Origin: Caulobacteraceae bacterium PMMR1
GTDB lineage: Bacteria > Pseudomonadota > Alphaproteobacteria > Caulobacterales > Caulobacteraceae
Reading direction: 5' to 3'
NCBI GenBank assembly: GCA_000733915.1
Contig: JPOM01000001.1
Span: forward strand, 62,001-126,000
DNA: 64,000 nucleotides
Position 1 is the first letter of the stretch; each line of letters opens with the position of its first letter. Positions 59,067 through 64,000 of the stretch are shown here, piece after piece. The notes beneath the pieces were generated by a model that worked only from the letters and a program-made list of their open reading frames with translations, ran no database searches and was not told the DNA's origin. The translations under genes were made by a program, and so were the position numbers.

Positions 59067-61249
59067 TCAGCCCTTCGCGCCGCCTTCGAGGGCCTCCACC
59101 ACCGCGCCCTCGCTCAGGATCTGCGGCAGCACCCGGGGCTGGGCCTCGCCCGGGCGATAGACGAGGTAGAGCGGCACGCCGGAGCGGCCCTGGGCGCTCA
59201 GCGCCTGGGTGATGCGCGGGTCGTAGCGGGTCCAGTCGGCCTTCAGATAGGCGGCGCCGGTGCGCTTGAAGGCCTTCGCCACCTCCGCCCCGGCCAGGGC
59301 GGTTCGCTCGTTCACCTGGCAGGTGACGCACCAGGCGGCGGTGAAGTCGACGAACACCGGGCGGTGGTCGGCCACAAGCGCTGAGACCCGCTCGGCGGAC
59401 CAGGGCTCGACGGGCAGGGCGCCGGGAGCGGCCTGGGGAGCGGCGGTCTGGGCCGCGGCGGCCTGACCCGTCGCGGTCGTCGTCGGGGGGCTCCGGCCGG
59501 CGCCGAGCGCGATGAGGGGTGCGGCGAGGAGCAGGCCCGCCAGCGCGGCCAGCCGCGGGACGCCTGCGCGCGCGCTCCGCTGGCCCACGCCCCAGGCCCA
59601 GGCCGCGAACCCCAGCGCGATCGCCGCCCCGAACAGGAAGGGCAGGGCGTCCGCCCCGACCTGCTCCACGAACACCCAGGCCAGCCAGGCCGCCGCGCCG
59701 TACATGGGGAAGGCCAGCACCCGGCGCAGGCCCTCCATCCAGGCGCCGGGCCGCGGCAAGCGGCGGAACAGGGCGGGGATGAAGGCGACCAGCACATAGG
59801 GCAGGGCAAGACCGAGGCCGAGCGCGGCGAACACCGACAGCGCCGCCCAGGCGGGCTGAGTCAGGGCCCAGCCGATGGCGCCGGCCATGAAGGGCGCGGT
59901 GCAGGGGGCGGCCACCACCACCGCCAGGGCTCCGGTAAAGAAGGCCCCGCGAGCCCCGGGCGGGCGGCGAGCTCCTGGCCCGCGCCCTGCACCGACAGAC
60001 CGATCTCGAACACGCCGGAAAGGTTCAGCGCCGCCGCCAGCATCACCAACGCCAGAACGGCCACCACGGCGGGGGACTGCAGCTGAAAGCCCCAGCCGAC
60101 CTCCTGCCCGGCGGCCTTGAGCGCGATCAGCAGCGCCGCGAGCGCCACGAAGGTCGCCACGCACCCGGCCAGGAAGGCCAGGCCCTCCGCGCGCGCGGCG
60201 GCGGGCCGGTCGGTGTGACGGACCAGCTGGGCGGCCTTCATCGACAGCACCGGGAACACGCAGGGCATCAGGTTCAGGATCAGCCCGCCCAGGACCGCCG
60301 CGCCCAGGGCGGCCAGAAGGCCCATGCCCGCCGCCGGCGCGCCCTCGCCGGCGCCGGTCTGCGCGCCCCCGCCGCCGGAGGGATCGGTCGCCGCGGGCGC
60401 GGCGGCGCCGGCTGTCCCGGGCAGAGGCGCGCCCGGCTGGGCGTCGAGCTCGTAGGCGCGGCCGGGGCCCAGCGAGAGCACGCCCGCCAGGTGCGTGGGC
60501 GGCTTGCCCTTGGTGAAGGCGTAGCCCGCCGGCAGGGTCAGGGTCAGGCCCTGCTGCCCGGTCTGCACGGCCTGGGACTTGGCGTGGTCGATGACCGTCC
60601 CGTCGTAGGGGTAGAAGTAGGCGCGGCGGGCCGGGGCGCCCTGCACCGCGGCCCCGGCGACCGACAGCCTCACCATCGCGCCCGAAGCGGCGAAGCGCGC
60701 CTTCAGCGCGGCGGGCTTGGGCGACGCCGCCAGAGTCCGGGCGATGGGGCCGCTCCAGCGAGGGTCGGGCTTGGGTGCGCCGGGGGCGACGGTGATCGGC
60801 AGCGTCAAGGACGCCTGCTCGGGCACGCAGACGTCTTTGCAGACCAGCCAGTCGACCTTGGCGCTGAGCGTCGCGGGGCCGGGCTTGGCGCTCGCGGGGA
60901 CGGTGATCGGCACAGGCAGCAGCACCTGGCCGGAGAAGACATAGTTCGCGAGCGGCCCGGTCATCACCCGCTCCGGCGCGGGCCAGACGATGTCGCCCGC
61001 CTGCCAGCCCGGCGGCAGGGTCCAGCTCGCCTGCGTCGGCTCGCCCGCATCGCCGGGGTTGCGCCAGTAGGTGTGCCAGCCGGGGATGATCGCCTGGCGG
61101 ATCGCGACATAGACGGTGGAGCCCGGCGCGACCGTGGCGCTCTCCGCGACGAGCTCGGTCTCCAGGTGCGCCGTCCTGACGGGGGCGGCGCGCGCGGCTC
61201 CGGGGAGGAGCAACAGGGCGAGGAGGGCGATCAGGCGTGGCCGAGGCAT
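59067..61249 (-). CDS. dsbD: DsbD/ScsB-type thiol:disulfide reductase, frameshifted
   Basis: About 727 aa across the shift. Signal peptide, N-terminal domain with VDWLVCKDVCVPEQ Cys pair, membrane core with NLMPCVFPVLSMKAAQLV and AVVVAAPCTAPFMAGAIGW, and C-terminal thioredoxin domain DFTAAWCVTCQVNE. Passes electrons from cytoplasmic thioredoxin to periplasmic substrates. The reading frame changes between GQELAARPG and ARGAFFTGAL, at a run of four C on the plus strand (59954-59957); the span is one base short of 728 codons. Very likely functional in the organism. Confidence 0.85.
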
Positions 61250-61380
61250 GGCCGCAACGTCGGGCTTCCCGGCTCCGCATGCAAGGCATGCAGGACGCGC
61301 AGAGCGCGCCAGGGACCTTGCGCGACCGCCCCGTCCCCGGCAAGGCTGGCAGGGCCTGTCCGCCGGGAGCCCGCCCTCCG

Positions 61381-62079
61381 ATGAGCGACCTTCGCTTCGA
61401 GCCGACCATGGTGCGCGAGCCCAAGACCGCGCGAGAGCTCTTCGAGGCGGTGAAGGCCAACCCCGCCCGGGCGCGGTTCGGCTTCGGCTCCCGGCTGGCG
61501 GTGGTCAATGTCGACCTCCAGCAGGCCTACACCCGGCCCGACCTCTTCCCCAAGACCGCCTACGTCACCGACCCCGACCAGATCGCGCACGTGAATCGCA
61601 TCTCCGCGCTCGCCCGGTCCAAGGACATGCCGGTGATCTGGACCCATGTGGCCTACAAGCCCGACGGAGGGGACGCCGGCGTCTGGGGCACGCGGACGGA
61701 CACGCCGGACAGCCTTCAGAACATCAAGGTCGGCTCCGAGCGCCACGCCTTCGACCCGCGCTGCGAGATCGACGAGGCCCGCGACCTGATCTTCACCAAG
61801 CGCATGCCGAGCGCCTTCTTCGAAACGCCGCTGGCCAGCTATCTGGTCTGGCGCAAGGTCGATACCGTGGTCGTCACCGGCGGATCGACCTCGGGCTGCG
61901 TGCGCGCCACGGCGGTGGACAGCCTCAGCCACGGCTACCGCACCATCGTCCCGGAGCAGTGCGTCGCCGACAAGCACGAGAGCTATCACTTCGCGAACCT
62001 GACCGACCTGCAGCTGAAGTACGCCGACGTGGTCGACGTTCGCGAGGTCGTGGACTGGCTGGAGGGCCGCAACGCATGA
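61381..62079 (+). CDS. Isochorismatase-family hydrolase (N-carbamoylsarcosine amidase-like)
   Basis: 232 aa Cys hydrolase. LAVVNVDLQQAYT (catalytic Asp), VIWTHVAY, DLIFTKRMPSAFFETPL (catalytic Lys), and VVTGGSTSGCVRATAVDS with the nucleophile Cys. The pattern FTKRMPSAFFET with the STSGCVRATA loop places it near N-carbamoylsarcosine amidase. It overlaps the exported VOC protein by ATGA. Confidence 0.88.
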   Translation: MSDLRFEPTMVREPKTARELFEAVKANPARARFGFGSRLAVVNVDLQQAYTRPDLFPKTAYVTDPDQIAHVNRISALARSKDMPVIWTHVAYKPDGGDAGVWGTRTDTPDSLQNIKVGSERHAFDPRCEIDEARDLIFTKRMPSAFFETPLASYLVWRKVDTVVVTGGSTSGCVRATAVDSLSHGYRTIVPEQCVADKHESYHFANLTDLQLKYADVVDVREVVDWLEGRNA

Positions 62080-62651
62080 TCCGGACTTCGCTCGCACTCG
62101 CCCTAGGTTTCACCCTGCTCGCCGGCGCGGTCGCCTCCGCCGCCCCCGTGGGGCCCGCCGCGCGTGTGGGGCTGGACCTGCGCCGCACCACCCTGGTGGT
62201 GGCCGACTTGGACGCGAGCCTGAGGGTCTACCGCGACGCCCTGGGCCTGGTGGTGACCTACGACCACATGATCAACACGCCGCCGGACGCCAAGAGCCTG
62301 GACCAGATGACGAAGTCGCGCCGGCTGGTGCTGATGCGGGCCAACGACGACTTCGTGGGTCAACTCGGCCTCTTGCAATACTTCAAGCCCAAGGTCCCGG
62401 CGCGCCCGGGCAAGACCTCGCCCGAGCTTCAGCCCGGCGACGTGGTCCTGGTCTTCAACACCAAGGACCTGAAGGCAAGGTTCGAAAAGCTTCGCGCGAC
62501 CCCTGGGGTCCGCATCGCCGAGGCGCCGAACCCGGTGACCTACCCGAGCTATGACGGCAAGGGCGTCATTCACGTGATGTTCTCGTCCTTCTACGACCCG
62601 GACGGGAACTATGTGGAGCTGAACGAGGTCCTGGACGACAAGCTGCACTGA
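62076..62651 (+). CDS. Exported VOC-superfamily protein
   Basis: 191 aa with a signal peptide (SLALALGFTLLAGAVASA), then a glyoxalase/bleomycin-resistance fold: LRRTTLVVADLDASLRVYRDALGL, GDVVLVFNTKDLKARFEKLR, VIHVMFSSFYDPDGNYVELNEVLD. The second betaalphabetabetabeta module has the His/Glu metal-ligand positions (DGKGVIHV..., VELNE). VOC proteins with export signals are uncommon. Function unknown; the overlap with the isochorismatase-like gene indicates co-expression. Confidence 0.85.
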   Translation: MIRTSLALALGFTLLAGAVASAAPVGPAARVGLDLRRTTLVVADLDASLRVYRDALGLVVTYDHMINTPPDAKSLDQMTKSRRLVLMRANDDFVGQLGLLQYFKPKVPARPGKTSPELQPGDVVLVFNTKDLKARFEKLRATPGVRIAEAPNPVTYPSYDGKGVIHVMFSSFYDPDGNYVELNEVLDDKLH

Positions 62652-62715
62652 GGCCGCTCGCCCAGAACCCTCCGCCGCCTTGCCGTAGGGGCGCCGCGCC
62701 CCCATAAGCGCGCCC

Positions 62716-64000
62716 ATGCACGACGGCGACCTCTCCCTCAGCCCGCTCACCGCCTGGGACGGGCTCGACGCGCACAAGTTCAGGCCCGAGCGGGAGGCGG
62801 TCGAGGCGCTGCTGAGGGCCGAGCCCCTCTCTGCGGAGGACCGCACCGCGGTGGTCGCCGCCGCCCGGGCCCTTGTCGCGGAAGCGCGCCGCGCGACCCG
62901 CAAGCAGGGCGTGGTCGAGAGCTTCCTGCAGGAGTTCTCGCTCGGCACCCGCGAGGGCCTGGCGCTGATGTGCCTGGCGGAGGCGCTGCTGCGCACGCCC
63001 GACCAGGCCACCCGCGACGCCCTGATCGCGGAGAAGATCGGCTCGGCGGACTGGGCCGCGCACATCGGCCAGTCCGACAGCCTGTTCGTGAACGCCTCCA
63101 CCTGGGGGCTGATGCTGACGGGCAAGCTCGTGGACGTCGACGAGGACGCGCGGCGCGACGTCGGCGGCTTCCTGGCGCGACTGGCCGGGCGGGTGGGTGA
63201 GCCGGTGATCCGCGCCGCTGTGGCCCAGGCCATCCGCATCATGGGCGAGCAGTTCGTGCTGGGCCGCACGATCGAGGCCGGCCTGGCGCGGGCGCGACGG
63301 GAGGGCTTCCTCTGCAGCTTCGACATGCTGGGCGAGGGGGCGCGCACGGCGGCGGACGCGGCGCGCTACGAGGCCTCCTACGCCGCCGCCATCGAGGCGG
63401 TGGGGCGCGCGGCGGCCGGGGCGGGCCCGGAGGCCGGCCACGGCGTCTCGGTGAAGCTCTCCGCGCTTTCGCCCCGCTACGAGGCTGTGCAGGAAGCCCG
63501 CGTCTGGGACGAGCTCTATCCCCGACTGAAGCGGCTGGCGGTCTTGGCCGCGCGCTACGACCTGAACCTCACCCTCGACGCGGAGGAGGCCGACCGCCTG
63601 GTCCTGTCGCTGAAGCTGCTCGACCGCCTGGCGCGGGAGCCCGAGCTCGGCGACTGGCGGGGCCTGGGGCTGGCGGTGCAGGCCTACCAGAAACGCGCGG
63701 TGGAGGTGATCGAGCGGCTCGCGGCCCTGGCGCGCTCGAGCGGGCGACGGCTGATGGTGCGCCTGGTCAAGGGCGCCTACTGGGACAGCGAGATCAAGCG
63801 CGCCCAGATCGCCGGTCGGCCCGACTATCCCGTCTACACCACCAAGGCCGCCACCGACCTCAGCTATCTCGTGGCCGCCCGGACGCTGATCCAGGCTGCG
63901 CCCGATCTTTACGCTCAGTTTGCGACCCACAACGCCCACACGCTGGCGGCGGTGCGGCGGATGGCGGATCGGGCCGGGGTCGTCATCGAGTTCCAGCGCC
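62716..64000 (+). CDS. putA: Bifunctional proline dehydrogenase/P5C dehydrogenase PutA (5' part)
   Basis: At least 428 codons, running off the end. Starts at the ATG 62716 without the N-terminal ribbon-helix-helix repressor domain. The arm region (VVESFLQEFSLGTREGLALMCLAEALLRTPD), then the FAD barrel with GFLCSFDMLGEGART, VSVKLSALSPRYE, LTLDAEEADRLVLSLKLLDRL, LAVQAYQKRAVEVI and LVKGAYWDSEIKRAQ, and ATHNAHTLAAV. PutA oxidises proline to glutamate via P5C. Confidence 0.93.
   Translation, partial: MHDGDLSLSPLTAWDGLDAHKFRPEREAVEALLRAEPLSAEDRTAVVAAARALVAEARRATRKQGVVESFLQEFSLGTREGLALMCLAEALLRTPDQATRDALIAEKIGSADWAAHIGQSDSLFVNASTWGLMLTGKLVDVDEDARRDVGGFLARLAGRVGEPVIRAAVAQAIRIMGEQFVLGRTIEAGLARARREGFLCSFDMLGEGARTAADAARYEASYAAAIEAVGRAAAGAGPEAGHGVSVKLSALSPRYEAVQEARVWDELYPRLKRLAVLAARYDLNLTLDAEEADRLVLSLKLLDRLAREPELGDWRGLGLAVQAYQKRAVEVIERLAALARSSGRRLMVRLVKGAYWDSEIKRAQIAGRPDYPVYTTKAATDLSYLVAARTLIQAAPDLYAQFATHNAHTLAAVRRMADRAGVVIEFQR

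Overview
This is a GC-rich alphaproteobacterial chromosome segment, most likely from Caulobacteraceae (Caulobacter/Phenylobacterium-like). The reasons are the gene order around a putative replication origin (secB-dnaQ-coaE-aroE-maf-ppsR | origin | hemH-hemJ-rho ... mnmE-mnmG-rsmG-parA-parB-holA-lptE-leuS), two CtrA-type boxes in the origin, a GANTC methylation site, and two canonical parS sites between mnmE and mnmG.

Layout. 1-5 kb: the left replication arm, with a Tim44-like protein, secB, and a leftward run dnaQ/coaE/aroE/maf/ppsR whose last members overlap by ATGA. 5.0-5.5 kb: candidate origin. 5.5-21 kb: right arm with heme genes, rho, a degraded cytochrome c, a quinone oxidoreductase/dienelactone hydrolase pair, tRNA-modification genes, the chromosome partition module (parS, parA, parB), then holA, lptE and leuS. 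21-27.8 kb: a DSD1-type PLP enzyme, an FAD sugar-lactone oxidase, folD (frameshifted), and a three-gene phosphorelay (CHASE3 kinase, single receiver, receiver-HisKA_2 kinase). 27.9-34.4 kb: ugd next to a deleted UDP-glucuronate decarboxylase, then pth, rplY, metK (with a perfect palindromic operator), nadD and proA. 34.4-47 kb: membrane, secreted and regulatory accessory genes, a pseudouridine synthase, ispG, a hybrid histidine kinase, a cluster of small unknown genes behind a CtrA-like box, two related Cys-rich exported proteins, an SDR and pdxY. 47.2-54 kb: tRNA-Thr(CGU), cpoB, tilS, ftsH, an O-antigen-ligase-like protein and folP. 54.6-58.6 kb: a three-subunit periplasmic GMC/triheme cytochrome dehydrogenase. 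58.6-64 kb: a small exported protein, dsbD/scsB (frameshifted), an isochorismatase-VOC pair, and the 5' part of putA running off the end.

A recurring oddity is six genes (folD, DUF1223, a Cys-rich protein, an SDR, a small exported protein and dsbD) that are each exactly one base short at or beside a run of four to six G/C. These look more like base-calling errors in a draft assembly than six independent mutations. Separately there are three remnants for which sequencing error is not enough: a cytochrome c cut off at its heme motif, a methyltransferase C-terminus, and the UDP-glucuronate decarboxylase with an internal deletion.
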